DNA of 64,000 nt from Nocardiopsis mwathae (GCF_014201195.1 NZ_JACHDS010000001.1:2232001-2296000); one strand, 5' to 3'. Positions 9,269-18,180 are shown, numbered from the stretch's first letter. A program made the numbers and translations. The notes: generated by a model from the letters alone, not told the origin.

Positions 9269-10113
9269 ACGGCGCGGCGCCGCGCACGGCCCGGAGGGTG
9301 TGCGCCCAGTTCATCGGAGTGACGCCGCGGGGGCAGGCCGTCGGGGTCGTGGGGCCCTCGGGCGGGTGGGCCCTGCCCGGAGCGCGGGTGCTCTTCGGGC
9401 AGGACCCGGCCGACGTCGCGCGGCGGGCGGGCGGGGTGCCGCCCGGCACCCCGCTGTCCGCGCACGATGTCCGCAGCGAGATCGCGACGGTGCGGGATAC
9501 GGCGGGCAGGGACGTGCGCGTGCACGTCGACCGGCTGTACTACACCGCCGCGGTGGACGCGCAGGCGTCCGAGGGGCGCCCCACCCTGCCGCTGGAGCGC
9601 GCCACCGCCCTGCCCGCCCTCCCGGCGGCCGGAGCACTGCTGGAGGAGGAGCCCCAGCGGCCGGCGTCCAGCCTGCGGCGGTTCGCCGGCTACGGGATCG
9701 TCACCGACGCCGCTGGCCGGATCCTGCTGTCCAAGATCGCCCCCGGTTTCCCCGGGGAGGGCACCTGGCACCTGCCCGGCGGCGGGGTCGACGACGGCGA
9801 GGACGTCCGGGCCGCACTGGTGCGGGAGCTGTTCGAGGAGACCGGGCAGCGGGGCGGCACCGGCGAGCTGGTCACCATCTCCCACCACCACCGCGGCGGC
9901 CAGACGGGGCCGCACAGCACCGACACCGAGATCTATGCGGTGTGGGTCTTCCTCCACGTGCACGTGGCCGACCCGGTGCCGCTGCGGGTGACCGAGGCCG
10001 CCGGGTCCACCGCCGACTGCGCCTGGTTCACCCCCGACGACCTGCCGCACCTGCGGCTGTCGGCGACCGCGCGGCGCGGCCTCACCGCCCTGGCCGCCCC
10101 CATCGCGCCCTGA
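9265..10113 (+). CDS. NUDIX hydrolase with an extra N-terminal domain
   Basis: 282 residues from a GTG with GGAGG upstream, overlapping the HAD stop by 4 bases. The catalytic NUDIX box is intact in the second half (GGVDDGEDVRAALVRELFEE then TGQ). The N-terminal 130 residues look like a degenerate NUDIX-like domain (RRVCAQFIGVTPRGQAVGVV, GGWALPGARVL) without the Glu-rich box. Such enzymes cleave nucleoside diphosphates linked to other groups. Coupling to a HAD phosphatase suggests the pair removes a diphosphate compound in two steps, which is inference. Its last 32 bases overlap the convergent APC gene. Confidence 0.88.
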   Translation: MNGAAPRTARRVCAQFIGVTPRGQAVGVVGPSGGWALPGARVLFGQDPADVARRAGGVPPGTPLSAHDVRSEIATVRDTAGRDVRVHVDRLYYTAAVDAQASEGRPTLPLERATALPALPAAGALLEEEPQRPASSLRRFAGYGIVTDAAGRILLSKIAPGFPGEGTWHLPGGGVDDGEDVRAALVRELFEETGQRGGTGELVTISHHHRGGQTGPHSTDTEIYAVWVFLHVHVADPVPLRVTEAAGSTADCAWFTPDDLPHLRLSATARRGLTALAAPIAP

Positions 10114-11350
10114 GCAGCCACAGCCCGGCGCCGGCCGCCAGCACCGCCACCCCGGCCACCACCGAGGGCAGCGGCAGGCTGAACGCGAGCACCACGCACC
10201 CGGCCAGGCCCAGGACCGGGACCAGCAGCGGCGGCCGGTTCTCCTCGGGCCCCAGGCGCAGCGCCGAGGCGTTGGCGATCATGTAGTACACCAGCACGCC
10301 GAAGGCCGAGAACCCGATCGCGTCGCGCAGGTCCACCGTGGCCACCAGCAGGACGACGACCGCGCCGACCGCGACCTCGGCGCGGTGCGGCACCCCGAAG
10401 CGCGGGTGGATCCCGGCCAGATAGCGGGGCAGGTGCCGGTCGGCGGCCATCGCCTGGGTGGTCCGCGACACCCCCAGCACCAGGGACAGCAGCGCGCCGA
10501 GGCTGGCCAGGGCGGCGCCGGCCGCGACCACGGGCACCAGGGACGGCCACCCGGCGGCGGTCACGGCGTCGGCCAGCGGCGCGGAACTGGCGGCAAGGGC
10601 GTCCGGGCCCAGCACCGCCAGCACGGCGGCACCCACGGCCAGGTAGAGCACCAGGACCCCGCCCAGGGCGATGGCGATGGCGCGCGGGATGGTGGTGGCG
10701 GGGTCCCGGACCTCGCCACCCATGGTGGCGATGCGGGCGTACCCCGCGAAGGCGAAGAACAGCATCCCGGCGGCGCCGAACAGCCCGAAGAACCCGGGCC
10801 AGTCCCCGGCCAGGGACAGTTCGGCCGGGTCGGCGCGGCCGCTGCCCGCGACGGCCACGACCACCGCGGCCAGGACGGCCAGCACGGCCGCCAGCAGGAC
10901 CCGGGTCAGCACGGCCGACTTGCGCACGCCCCGATAGTTCAGCGCGGTCAGGGCGACGACGGCGGCCACGGCCAAGGGGCGCTCGGCACCGGGCAGCGCG
11001 TAGGCGGCGAACGTGAGGGCCATCGCCGCGCACGAGGCGGTCTTGCCGACGACGAACGCCCATCCGGCCAGGTGACCCCACAGCTCGCCGAGGCGTTCGC
11101 GCCCGTAGACGTAGGTGCCGCCGGACTCGGGGTGCACGGCCGCCAGGCGGGCCGAGGAGGTGGCGTTGCAGTAGGCCACCACCCCCGCGACGAGCAGCGC
11201 CAGGGGCAGCCAGGCTCCGGCTTGGGCGGCCGCGGGCGCGAACACGGCGAAGACGCCCGCGCCGATCATGGCTCCGGCGCCGATCGCCACGGCGTCTGCG
11301 GTGCCCAGGACCCGGGCCGGGCTCGCCTGCGAACCAGATGAGGTGGTCAT
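10082..11350 (-). CDS. APC family amino acid/amine permease
   Basis: 422 residues, strongly hydrophobic with about 12 predicted helices. The start of the transporter core has the APC consensus (GTADAVAIGAGAMIGAGVFA) and the following HPESGGTYVYGRERLG segment. These permeases import amino acids or related compounds by cation symport or exchange. The substrate cannot be told. The 3' end overlaps the NUDIX gene on the other strand. Confidence 0.9.
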   Translation of the reverse strand: MTTSSGSQASPARVLGTADAVAIGAGAMIGAGVFAVFAPAAAQAGAWLPLALLVAGVVAYCNATSSARLAAVHPESGGTYVYGRERLGELWGHLAGWAFVVGKTASCAAMALTFAAYALPGAERPLAVAAVVALTALNYRGVRKSAVLTRVLLAAVLAVLAAVVVAVAGSGRADPAELSLAGDWPGFFGLFGAAGMLFFAFAGYARIATMGGEVRDPATTIPRAIAIALGGVLVLYLAVGAAVLAVLGPDALAASSAPLADAVTAAGWPSLVPVVAAGAALASLGALLSLVLGVSRTTQAMAADRHLPRYLAGIHPRFGVPHRAEVAVGAVVVLLVATVDLRDAIGFSAFGVLVYYMIANASALRLGPEENRPPLLVPVLGLAGCVVLAFSLPLPSVVAGVAVLAAGAGLWLLRARWGRPGR

Positions 11351-11675
11351 AGTGGCCGAGTCTGCCGTGGCATGATCACGCCGAAGTCAATTGGCCGGTG
11401 GTGGCCGGGGAGCACGGGGCGGCGATCCTCCCAGCAGCAGGGGGATCGGGCGTTGGGCCGCGGGGTGTGGTTCTGGCTACACCGGGTGGTGGGGCACTGT
11501 TCGACCAGGAATGGGAGGTTTTTCGCGGCACCGCCGGGGGCCGACCATGGGGGCGCCGGGCCGACGCCCGCATCCGCGGGCGGCTATCCGACGTGGCGGT
11601 GCCCGGTCGGGACTCTCCGACCGGGCACCGCGGTGGTCTGGCCCCGGGATCGGATCATGGGTCCGGGGCCATGGG
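11351..11675. other. Non-coding interval with two hairpins
   Basis: I see no convincing gene here. The left part is the upstream region of the APC permease. The right part holds a 15-bp perfect hairpin (listed separately) and, at 11640-11670, a second inverted repeat with GGCCCCGG/CCGGGGCC arms. Both lie downstream of the minus-strand DUF1918-DUF1876 unit. Confidence 0.6.
11596..11631. terminator. Hairpin terminator (15-bp perfect stem)
   Basis: GCGGTGCCCGGTCGG pairs perfectly with CCGACCGGGCACCGC around a 6-base loop. It lies about 45 bases past the stop of the minus-strand DUF1876 gene and lacks a clear U-tract, as is common for actinomycete terminators. Confidence 0.7.
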
Positions 11676-11951
11676 TCACGGTCGCCATGGGGTCCCGGTG
11701 TGCTCCTGGATGTCCTCAGCCGCCACCTGGCGCACCTGCCGGGCGAGGTCGGCAAGCGCCCGGGAGATCGCGAGCTCGTCGCCGATCTCGGGCACGTCTT
11801 CGTCCGCTGGGTGCTTACGCGCCATGCCGTGACCGCGCAGACTCGACCCGTCCTCGGAGTCCAGGCAGGCCTCGGCCCACGTACGGGCGGTGTCGCCCTC
11901 GGACTCTTCGTTGATCAGGATGTCCACGCTCACCCGCTTCATGGTGTGCAT
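11676..11951 (-). CDS. DUF1876 domain protein
   Basis: 91 residues from the ATG at 11951, which follows a GGAGG. The sequence (MKRVSVDILINEESEGDTAR, DGSSLRGHGMARKHPAD, VPEIGDELAISRALADLAR) matches the small actinobacterial DUF1876 family, of which Mycobacterium tuberculosis Rv2632c is a member. Family members are linked to stress or dormancy, but their biochemical role is not known. It follows a DUF1918 gene by 18 bases; the two families commonly travel together. Confidence 0.88.
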   Translation of the reverse strand: MHTMKRVSVDILINEESEGDTARTWAEACLDSEDGSSLRGHGMARKHPADEDVPEIGDELAISRALADLARQVRQVAAEDIQEHTGTPWRP

Positions 11952-11969
11952 CCAGCCCACCTCCACCTC

Positions 11970-12194
11970 TCACGTCCCGGATCGGCCTGTGTCTCCTCCG
12001 ACCGGGCCTTCCTCGATATGGGCGTCCGGGCCTGGGTAGACGAGAACCTCGTGGTCCTTGTCCTCGTCCAACCAGCGGACCTGGTAGGGCGGTGCGCCGT
12101 TGTCACCTCGGACCTCGGTCACCACTCCGGTGCGACGGTGCATGTCGTGGCGCTCGCTCTCGACCACCAGGCGGTCTCCGATGCGTGCTCTCAT
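11970..12194 (-). CDS. DUF1918 domain protein
   Basis: 74 residues with the family pattern MRARIGDRLVVES, then GVVTEVRGDNGAPPYQVRW and EVLVYPGPDAHIEE. This is a small SH3-like beta-barrel family found in actinobacteria, often stress-induced; its molecular function is unknown. It is the first gene of a two-gene unit with DUF1876. Confidence 0.9.
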   Translation of the reverse strand: MRARIGDRLVVESERHDMHRRTGVVTEVRGDNGAPPYQVRWLDEDKDHEVLVYPGPDAHIEEGPVGGDTGRSGT

Positions 12195-12321
12195 CGCGCC
12201 TCCAGGATCCCTCCGTTACCCCCATTCTTCGTTGGCCACCCGGCGTTGGCAATGGTCGAAGGACACATATGCGCACGTCGGAAGGTGCTGGGCGCGGCGG
12301 CGCAGGCGGGTTCGGGGGTGG

Positions 12322-13077
12322 CTAGCCGACCCCGGCCGACAAGGTGCGGCCACCGTCCAGGGTGAGGGTCTGGCCGGTGATCCACGCGGCATCGGCGGAG
12401 CCGAGGAAGGCGATGGCGGCGGCCACGTCGCCCGGGACACCCAGGCGGCCCAGCGGGTAGGTCGCGGCGAGGGCGGCCTCGTCCTCGCCGACCAGGGCGC
12501 CGGCGAAGTCCGTCTTGACCACGGCCGGTGCGACGGCGTTGACGCGCACGGCGGGCGCGAGCTCGAAGGCGAGCTGCTGGGTGAGGTTGATCAGCGCGGC
12601 CTTGCTGGTGCCGTACACGCCGAGACCGGGGGCGGGGTGCTGGCCGGCGATGGAGGCGACGTTGACGACGGCGCCGCCGTGGTCCTTCATCCAGGCCTGG
12701 TGGGCGGCGGCCACCCAGCGGGCCGCGGCGATGACGTTGACCTCGTAGATCTTGGCCATGGCGGAGGGCTCGACGTTGACGACGGCGTCGAGGACGGGGT
12801 TGATGCCGGTGTTGTTGACCAGGACGTCGATGCGGCCGAAGGCCTCCAGCGTGCGGGCGATGACCTCGGCGCGGTGCGCGTCGTCGTGGGCCTTGCCGGC
12901 GATGCCCAGGGCGGTGTCGGGGCCGCCGAGTGCGGCGGCGGCCTCGGCCAGCGGGTCGGGTTTGCGCGCGGTGATGACGACGCGGCCGCCCTCCTCGACG
13001 ATGCGCCGGGCGGCGGCGCGTCCGATGCCCCGGCTCGCGCCGGTGATGACGGCGACCTTCCCGTCGAAGCGTCCCAT
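12322..13077 (-). CDS. SDR family NAD(P)-dependent oxidoreductase
   Basis: 251 residues from the ATG at 13077 with AAAGGA upstream. It is a classical short-chain dehydrogenase: cofactor motif TGASRGIGRAAA, NNTGIN (the NNAG-type motif with Thr), active-site Ser in NVASIAGQ and Y-x3-K in GVYGTSKAAL. It resembles FabG-like 3-ketoacyl reductases but the substrate is unknown. An 18-bp perfect TetR-type palindrome lies about 70 bases upstream, so it is probably repressed by a TetR regulator encoded elsewhere. Confidence 0.93.
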   Translation of the reverse strand: MGRFDGKVAVITGASRGIGRAAARRIVEEGGRVVITARKPDPLAEAAAALGGPDTALGIAGKAHDDAHRAEVIARTLEAFGRIDVLVNNTGINPVLDAVVNVEPSAMAKIYEVNVIAAARWVAAAHQAWMKDHGGAVVNVASIAGQHPAPGLGVYGTSKAALINLTQQLAFELAPAVRVNAVAPAVVKTDFAGALVGEDEAALAATYPLGRLGVPGDVAAAIAFLGSADAAWITGQTLTLDGGRTLSAGVG

Positions 13078-13148
13078 GTGGGTGGTCCTTTCGTGTCGTG
13101 GTCGTCGCGAGTGTGCGTCGTGGGTGGGCACGGAGCTGCCCACACGAT

Positions 13149-13166
13149 ACCGACCGGCCGGTCGGT
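13149..13166. promoter_or_regulatory. TetR-family operator-like palindrome
   Basis: ACCGACCGGCCGGTCGGT is a perfect 18-bp palindrome of the ACCGACCGGTCGGT-like class bound by many actinobacterial TetR regulators of lipid genes. It lies between the divergent SDR (start 13077) and methyltransferase (start 13246) genes. No TetR gene is in the window. Confidence 0.6.
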
Positions 13167-13245
13167 CGCGCCGGGGCGGGGTACCCCGCCCCCGCGCACC
13201 TCCGGAAGGGCCCGAGCAGGGCGTCGCCCCTGGTAGCGTCGGCGC

Positions 13246-13893
13246 GTGGCGCAGCACTACTTCGACCCCGACCCCGGAGCGGCCCACCGGCCCGCGACCG
13301 TCGACCTCGTCCTGGCCGACCTCCACCTGCGGCTCGACACCGACCGCGGGATGTTCTCCCCCGACAGGGTCGACCTGGGGACCCGCGTCCTGCTGGAGAG
13401 TGTGCCGGCCCCGCCCCCCGAGGGCCGCCTGCTGGACGTGGGCTGCGGGTACGGGCCGATCGCACTCGCGATGGCGGCCCGCGCCCCCGGGGCCCGGGTG
13501 GTCGGCGTGGACGTCAACCGCCGCGCCGTGGACCTGGCCCGCCACAACGCCCGCAGGAACCACCTGGCCAACGTCGAGTTCCACCTCGTCGATGCAGAGG
13601 GCACCCCCGCCGGCGGCGACGCCGGCACAGCCGGCACCCCGGCCGAGCGCGCCCTGGCCGGACCGTTCGACGCCATCTGGTCCAACCCCCCCATCCGCAT
13701 CGGCAAGCCCGCCCTGCACGCGCTGCTGCGCACCTGGCTGGGCCGCCTGGCCCCCGGCGGCACCGCCCACCTCGTGGTGCAGAAGAACCTCGGCGCCGAC
13801 TCCCTGCAGCGGTGGCTGCAGGAGGAGGGCCACCCCGCCGAGCGCGCCGCCTCCCGCGCCGGGTTCCGCATCCTGCGCGTCCGGCGCCCCTGA
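13246..13893 (+). CDS. RsmC-like class I methyltransferase
   Basis: 215 residues from a GTG. It has SAM motif I (LLDVGCGYGPIALAMA), an acidic residue after the second strand (VVGVDVNRRAV) and the substrate-side NPPIRIGK motif, which is the N-P-P signature of base-N methyltransferases. Overall it looks like the C-terminal domain of RsmC (16S rRNA G1207 methyltransferase), as often seen in actinobacteria. It is followed 103 bases later by a SpoU-type methyltransferase, so both probably act on RNA. Confidence 0.85.
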   Translation: MAQHYFDPDPGAAHRPATVDLVLADLHLRLDTDRGMFSPDRVDLGTRVLLESVPAPPPEGRLLDVGCGYGPIALAMAARAPGARVVGVDVNRRAVDLARHNARRNHLANVEFHLVDAEGTPAGGDAGTAGTPAERALAGPFDAIWSNPPIRIGKPALHALLRTWLGRLAPGGTAHLVVQKNLGADSLQRWLQEEGHPAERAASRAGFRILRVRRP

Positions 13894-13996
13894 CCCCGCC
13901 GCGGCCCCGCCCGCCGCACCAGTGCCGCCGGCCCCCGCACGCCGGTATCCTGGTCCCCGACCTCCCCGCCTCTCGACCACAAGGAACAGACCCCAG

Positions 13997-14554
13997 GTGA
14001 GCACGCAGCTGCGCCCGACCGACGTCAAACGGCTCAACCGCCACTGGCGCAGGCGCACCGAGGGCCGCATCGCCCTCATCGTCGAATCCGTCACCCAGCC
14101 GTTCAACCTGGGATCCATCCTGCGCACCAGCGCCACCTTCGGTGTCGAGACCCTCTGGCTCACCGGCAACACCATCGACCCCGCCCACCCCCAGGTCGGC
14201 AAGACCGCGCTGGGCACCGACCAGAAACTGCGGCTGCAGCGCGTCCGCACCACCGCCGACGCCATCAAGGCCGCCCATGACGACGGCTACCGCGTGGTGG
14301 CCGTCGAACTGGCCACCGACGCCGCCCCCCTCCACGACGCCCCCCTGGAGGGCGACATCTGCCTGGCCGTCGGCGCCGAGGACCACGGTTGCTCCCCCGC
14401 CCTGCTCAACGGCGCCGACGCGCTGGCCTACATCCCGCAGGTCGGCCGTGTCGGCTCGCTCAACGTGGCCGTGGCCACCGCGGTGGCCATCGCCGAGACC
14501 CGCGGCCGCGAATGGCGCCGGGCCCCGGCCGGCGACACGCCCGACCTCGGCTGA
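13997..14554 (+). CDS. SpoU/TrmH family RNA 2'-O-methyltransferase
   Basis: 185 residues from a GTG with AGGAACAG upstream. The knotted SPOUT fold is evident from motif 1 (SVTQPFNLGSILRTS), motif 2 (CLAVGAEDHGCSPALL) and motif 3 (VGRVGSLNVAVATAVAIAE). The length suits a TrmH-type tRNA Gm methyltransferase, but members of this family also modify rRNA, so the target nucleotide is unassigned. Confidence 0.9.
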   Translation: MSTQLRPTDVKRLNRHWRRRTEGRIALIVESVTQPFNLGSILRTSATFGVETLWLTGNTIDPAHPQVGKTALGTDQKLRLQRVRTTADAIKAAHDDGYRVVAVELATDAAPLHDAPLEGDICLAVGAEDHGCSPALLNGADALAYIPQVGRVGSLNVAVATAVAIAETRGREWRRAPAGDTPDLG

Positions 14555-14863
14555 CCGCCGTGCGACCGTCCCGAGACCGGGGCGGCGATGCCGGAGCCGC
14601 GAGGATCACAGCTCAGGGCGGGTGAATCGGACCGTGATCGGGTAGGACCCGCTCCACCCGACCCGCCCCGTCCGGGAGCGCGCGGGAATATCTCCGGCTT
14701 CCAGCTCGTATCCTCGGTATACGCGAAAAGAGAGAGGAACAGTGGACCCGTCCCGAAGTACCGGCAGCGTCCCGCGAGGACGCTGCGCCCCCGACCCCGA
14801 CGACCCGCCCTCACCAGGCGGCGTGCGCACTGGAATTGATCGCTCCGAGGCGGTGCGCGCGAA
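14555..14863. other. 309-base non-coding leader upstream of the CNNM genes
   Basis: No gene is seen. The stretch holds a hairpin at 14764-14786 (GCAGCGTCC/GGACGCTGC, 5-base loop) about 80 bases before the CNNM start and an AT-richer segment around 14690-14750 that may contain the promoter. I could not match the leader to a known metal riboswitch. Confidence 0.5.
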
Positions 14864-16267
14864 ATGAGCGTCGTCCTCGGCATTCTTCTCGGAGCACTGG
14901 TGATCCTCGTGATCACCGCGGCGACGGGCTACTTCGTCGCCCAGGAATTCGGCTTCATGGCGGTGGACCGCTCTCGGCTGAAAGCGCGGGCCGCCCAGGG
15001 TGACACCGGCGCCCAGCGCGCGCTGGCGATCACCAACCGCACCTCCTTCATGCTCTCCGGGGCCCAGCTCGGCATCACCGTCACCGGGCTGCTCGTCGGC
15101 TATGTCGCCGAACCCCTCATCGGTAGCGGCATCGGCCGGCTGCTCGGTGGGGTGGGCGTTCCCCCCGGTATCGGCATCGCCGTCGGCGTCCTGCTGGCTC
15201 TGCTGTTCTCCACCCTGGTGCAGATGGTGTTCGGCGAGCTGTTCCCCAAGAACCTCGCCATCGCCCGGCCCGAAGCCGTCGCCCGCCGGCTCGCCCTGTC
15301 GACCGGCATCTACCTGCGGCTGTTCGGGTGGATCATCCGGCTGTTCGACCAGGCCGCGATCCTGCTGCTGCGGGCGGCGCGCATCGATCCCGTCGAGGAC
15401 GTCCAGCACGCGGCCACCCCCCGCGACCTGGAGCGCATCGTCAAGGAGTCCCGGGTCAGCGGGGATCTGCCCGCCGAGCTGTCCACCCTGCTGGACCGCA
15501 CCCTGGACTTCCACGACCGCACCGCGGGCCACGCCATGATCCCCCGCCCGCAGGTCACCACCGTCGAGGCGGGCGAACCGGTCAGCCGGGTCGTGGAGCT
15601 CATGGCGCTGGGCCACTCCCGCTTCCCCGTCCTGGGCGAGGGTGTCGACGACGTGATCGGCGTGATCTGCCTGCGCGACGTCCTGGCCCTGGGCGACCGC
15701 GACCTGGAGGGGGTGCGCGTCGCCACGGTGTCGCGGCCGGCCGTCCTGGTCCCCGCGTCCCTGCCGCTGCCCGGCGCACTGGACCGGCTGCGCGAGGCCG
15801 GTGACGAGTTCGCCTGCGTCGTCGACGAGTACGGGGGGCTGGCCGGGGTGCTGACCACCGAGGACATCGCCGAGGAGCTCGTCGGCGAGATCGCCGACGA
15901 GCACGACCCCGAGGAGGCCGGAGAGGCCCGGGCCGGCGAGGACGGCAGCTGGGTGCTGCCCGGCGCGGTCCACGTCGACGAGGTCGAACGGCTGCTCGGC
16001 CACGACCTGCCGCACGGCGACTACGAGACCATCGGCGGGCTCATCATCAGCGAGCTGCGCCGTCTGCCCGAACCCGGGGACAGCATGGAGGTGGCTCTCC
16101 CCCGCCACCCCGGCGCCCAGGACGGCGAGCCGGCGCGCTCCATGCGGTTGACCGTGCGCGCCGTCGATCGGCACGTTCCGGCGACGGTCCGCCTCGAACT
16201 GCGTGAGGAGCCGGCGCTGCCCGACGGGGAGCGCGACCGGACCGGCATCCGGGAGGTGTCCGCATGA
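14864..16267 (+). CDS. CNNM/CorB-type membrane protein with CBS pair and CorC_HlyC domain
   Basis: 467 residues. Order: an N-terminal DUF21/CNNM transmembrane domain (first helix IVIT-like after MSVVLGILLGALVILVI, NRTSFMLSGAQLGITVTGLL, MVFGELFPKNLAIARP), a CBS pair (MIPRPQVTTVEAGEP, FACVVDEYGGLAGVLT with EDIAEELVGEI), and a C-terminal CorC_HlyC domain (LPGAVHVDEVERLLG, YETIGGLI). The family is often called hemolysin-like, but members such as CorB and CNNM act in Mg2+ and other divalent-cation transport at the membrane. It is coupled by ATGA overlap to a shorter paralogue. Confidence 0.92.
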   Translation: MSVVLGILLGALVILVITAATGYFVAQEFGFMAVDRSRLKARAAQGDTGAQRALAITNRTSFMLSGAQLGITVTGLLVGYVAEPLIGSGIGRLLGGVGVPPGIGIAVGVLLALLFSTLVQMVFGELFPKNLAIARPEAVARRLALSTGIYLRLFGWIIRLFDQAAILLLRAARIDPVEDVQHAATPRDLERIVKESRVSGDLPAELSTLLDRTLDFHDRTAGHAMIPRPQVTTVEAGEPVSRVVELMALGHSRFPVLGEGVDDVIGVICLRDVLALGDRDLEGVRVATVSRPAVLVPASLPLPGALDRLREAGDEFACVVDEYGGLAGVLTTEDIAEELVGEIADEHDPEEAGEARAGEDGSWVLPGAVHVDEVERLLGHDLPHGDYETIGGLIISELRRLPEPGDSMEVALPRHPGAQDGEPARSMRLTVRAVDRHVPATVRLELREEPALPDGERDRTGIREVSA

Positions 16268-17277
16268 GCGACATGAACCCGTTGCTCGCCCTGGTCATCT
16301 CCGCGGGCATCGTGGCGCTGAGCGCGTTCTTCGTCGCCGTCGAGTTCGCGCTGGTGGCCGCGCGCCGGTATCGGCTGGAGGAGGCGGCCGAGACCAGCGT
16401 GTCGGCCCGTGCGGCGCTGCGCAGCGCCCGCGACCTGTCGATGCTGCTGGCCGGTGCGCAGCTGGGCATCACGCTGTGCACGCTGGCGCTGGGCGCCATC
16501 ACCAAACCGGCCGTACACCACCTGCTGGACCCGCTGTTCCGCGGCTGGCTGCCCGACGCCGTCTCCACGGCGGTGGCGTTCACCCTGTCGCTGGTCGTGG
16601 TGACGTTCCTGCACCTGGTCGTGGGCGAGATGGCGCCGAAGTCCTGGGCCATCTCGCACCCCGAGCGGTCGGCGATCCTGCTGGCGATCCCCATGCGGAT
16701 CTTCATGCGCCTCACCCGGCCGGTCCTGGTCCTGCTCAACGGCATGGCCAACTGGTGCCTGCGCCGGATCGGGGTGAGCGCCGTGGACGAGGTCGCCGCC
16801 GGGCGCAACCCCGACGACCTTCGGGAGCTGGTGGACCACTCGGCCAAGGCCGGTGCGCTGGACGCCGAGCGCCGCGACCAGCTCGCCACCGCGCTGGAGG
16901 TCAACTCCCGTCCGCTGCGGGAGATCATCACCCCCCGTGAGGAGCTGGCGGGGGTCGCCCCGGGCGCGTCCCTGGAGGAGGTCAAGCGCGTTTCCCGGGA
17001 GTCCGGCCACCTGCGGCTGGTCGTCCTGGAGGGCGGGCGGCCCCAGGGGGTGCTGCACGTACGCGACGCTCTGACCAGCCCGCCGAGCACCACGGCCGCC
17101 GACCTGATGCGGCCGGTGCCCACACTGGCGGCGTCCACCCCCATCTACGCGGCGCTGAGCCTGATGCGGGAGAGCCGCAGCCACCTGACCCTGGTGGAGG
17201 ACGAGGGCCTGCTGCTGGGCCTGGTCACCCTGCAGGACATCGTGGACGAACTGCTGCTCCTGGAGCCGGCGGCCTGA
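16264..17277 (+). CDS. CNNM/CorB-type membrane protein, short paralogue without CorC_HlyC domain
   Basis: 337 residues, start overlapping the previous stop by 4 bases. It repeats the DUF21 transmembrane domain (SAFFVAVEFALVAARRYRL, LLAGAQLGITLCTLALG, VVGEMAPKSWAISHPE) followed by a weaker CBS pair (REIITPREELAGVAPG, LVTLQDIVDELL). The C-terminal CorC_HlyC domain of its neighbour is absent. Tandem long/short pairs are common in actinobacteria and may form a heterodimer for divalent-cation export or sensing. A long hairpin terminator follows. Confidence 0.92.
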   Translation: MSDMNPLLALVISAGIVALSAFFVAVEFALVAARRYRLEEAAETSVSARAALRSARDLSMLLAGAQLGITLCTLALGAITKPAVHHLLDPLFRGWLPDAVSTAVAFTLSLVVVTFLHLVVGEMAPKSWAISHPERSAILLAIPMRIFMRLTRPVLVLLNGMANWCLRRIGVSAVDEVAAGRNPDDLRELVDHSAKAGALDAERRDQLATALEVNSRPLREIITPREELAGVAPGASLEEVKRVSRESGHLRLVVLEGGRPQGVLHVRDALTSPPSTTAADLMRPVPTLAASTPIYAALSLMRESRSHLTLVEDEGLLLGLVTLQDIVDELLLLEPAA

Positions 17278-17305
17278 GCGCGGCGCCGCGGGCGCACAGC
17301 GCGAC

Positions 17306-17345
17306 CGGTGCGGGGCCGGGGTCTTGTGACCCCGGCCCCGCACCG
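17306..17345. terminator. Bidirectional hairpin terminator (18-bp perfect stem)
   Basis: An 18-bp perfect stem with a TTGT loop sits between the convergent CNNM paralogue (stop 17277) and the minus-strand methyltransferase (stop 17362). It can serve both directions. Confidence 0.85.
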
Positions 17346-17361
17346 TGGATACCCAGGGGTG

Positions 17362-18180
17362 TCAGTGACCGGAGGCGGGTCGGTGGCCGACCGCGATGAG
17401 GATCGACACGTCCAACCGGGTGAGGGCATCGCGTTCCATCAGGTCGGCCAGGCGCGCCCGGACGCGGTCGCGGGCGGGGCCGGGCAGGCCGTCGAGCATG
17501 CTGCGCGCGGCGTTGCCCAGGACGAACTCCCAGGCGGTGGCGGGGTCGAGGGGCAGGTGCCGGTCGTGGCGGCGGGTGCGGACGCCGCGCAGGCCCAGCC
17601 GGTGCAGCCAGGCCGCGGTGCGGTCGGCGTCGGCGATACGTTCCCGGGCCTGCTGGAACCCGGGCGGGGCGACGGTACGTCCGGTCACGTCGGACACGGC
17701 CTGGCGCAGCAGGGTCATCAGCGAGGCGAGGGCGCCCTCGGCCCAGACGGTCACGACCATGCGCCCGCCGGGGCGCAGCGCGCGGACCAGGTGCGAGGTG
17801 CCGGCGTCCATGTCGGGGAAGAACGCCACCCCGTGCACGACCTGGACGAGGTCGTAGGTGGCGGGACGGGGCCAGGCGCACACGTCGGCCGCGGTGAACG
17901 TGAGGTTGTCGACGCCGTGGGCGGCGGCGCGGCGGCGCCCCTGGTCGAGCAGGGCCTGGGAGAGGTCGACCGCGTCGACGGCGCCTGCGGGGGCCACGGC
18001 GCGGGCGGCGGGCAACGCCGAGGCGCCCGCGCCGCAGCAGGCGTCGAGGACACGCTCGCCCGGGCGGGGGTCGGCGGCCTCGACGGTGAGGGCTCCCATG
18101 CGGTCCCACAACCGGTCCGACCAGGCGTCGAATTCACGGGCGCCGGCGTCGAACAGCGCCCCTACGTCGGTTCCGGTCAT
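17362..18180 (-). CDS. Class I SAM-dependent methyltransferase
   Basis: 272 residues from the ATG at 18180 (GGGGAGACG upstream; an in-frame ATG at 18234 is less likely). SAM-binding motifs are RVLDACCGAGASALPAA (Cys where Gly is usual), VDAVDLSQALL, VQVVHGVAFFPD and LRPGGRMVVTVW. It resembles UbiE/Methyltransf_11 small-molecule methyltransferases; substrate unknown. A Zur-box-like sequence lies about 50 bases upstream and shares 16 of 21 positions with the box before the ribosomal protein L33 gene, hinting at zinc-responsive control (inference). Confidence 0.85.
   Translation of the reverse strand: MTGTDVGALFDAGAREFDAWSDRLWDRMGALTVEAADPRPGERVLDACCGAGASALPAARAVAPAGAVDAVDLSQALLDQGRRRAAAHGVDNLTFTAADVCAWPRPATYDLVQVVHGVAFFPDMDAGTSHLVRALRPGGRMVVTVWAEGALASLMTLLRQAVSDVTGRTVAPPGFQQARERIADADRTAAWLHRLGLRGVRTRRHDRHLPLDPATAWEFVLGNAARSMLDGLPGPARDRVRARLADLMERDALTRLDVSILIAVGHRPASGH

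Noticed and set aside
11372-11914. A 180-residue plus-strand frame after the APC permease
   Set aside because: It reads through two hairpins and antisense to DUF1876, with Arg/Pro/Gly-rich composition; not supported as a gene.
12322-14268. A 648-residue minus-strand open frame extending upstream of the SDR
   Set aside because: Only the last 251 residues are a protein family (SDR) with a ribosome site at 13077; the rest lies antisense to two clear methyltransferase genes and is low-complexity.
14764-14786. A metal riboswitch before the CNNM genes
   Set aside because: A 9-bp hairpin is present and the gene family would suit one, but I could not find the conserved core of any known Mg2+ or Mn2+ riboswitch.
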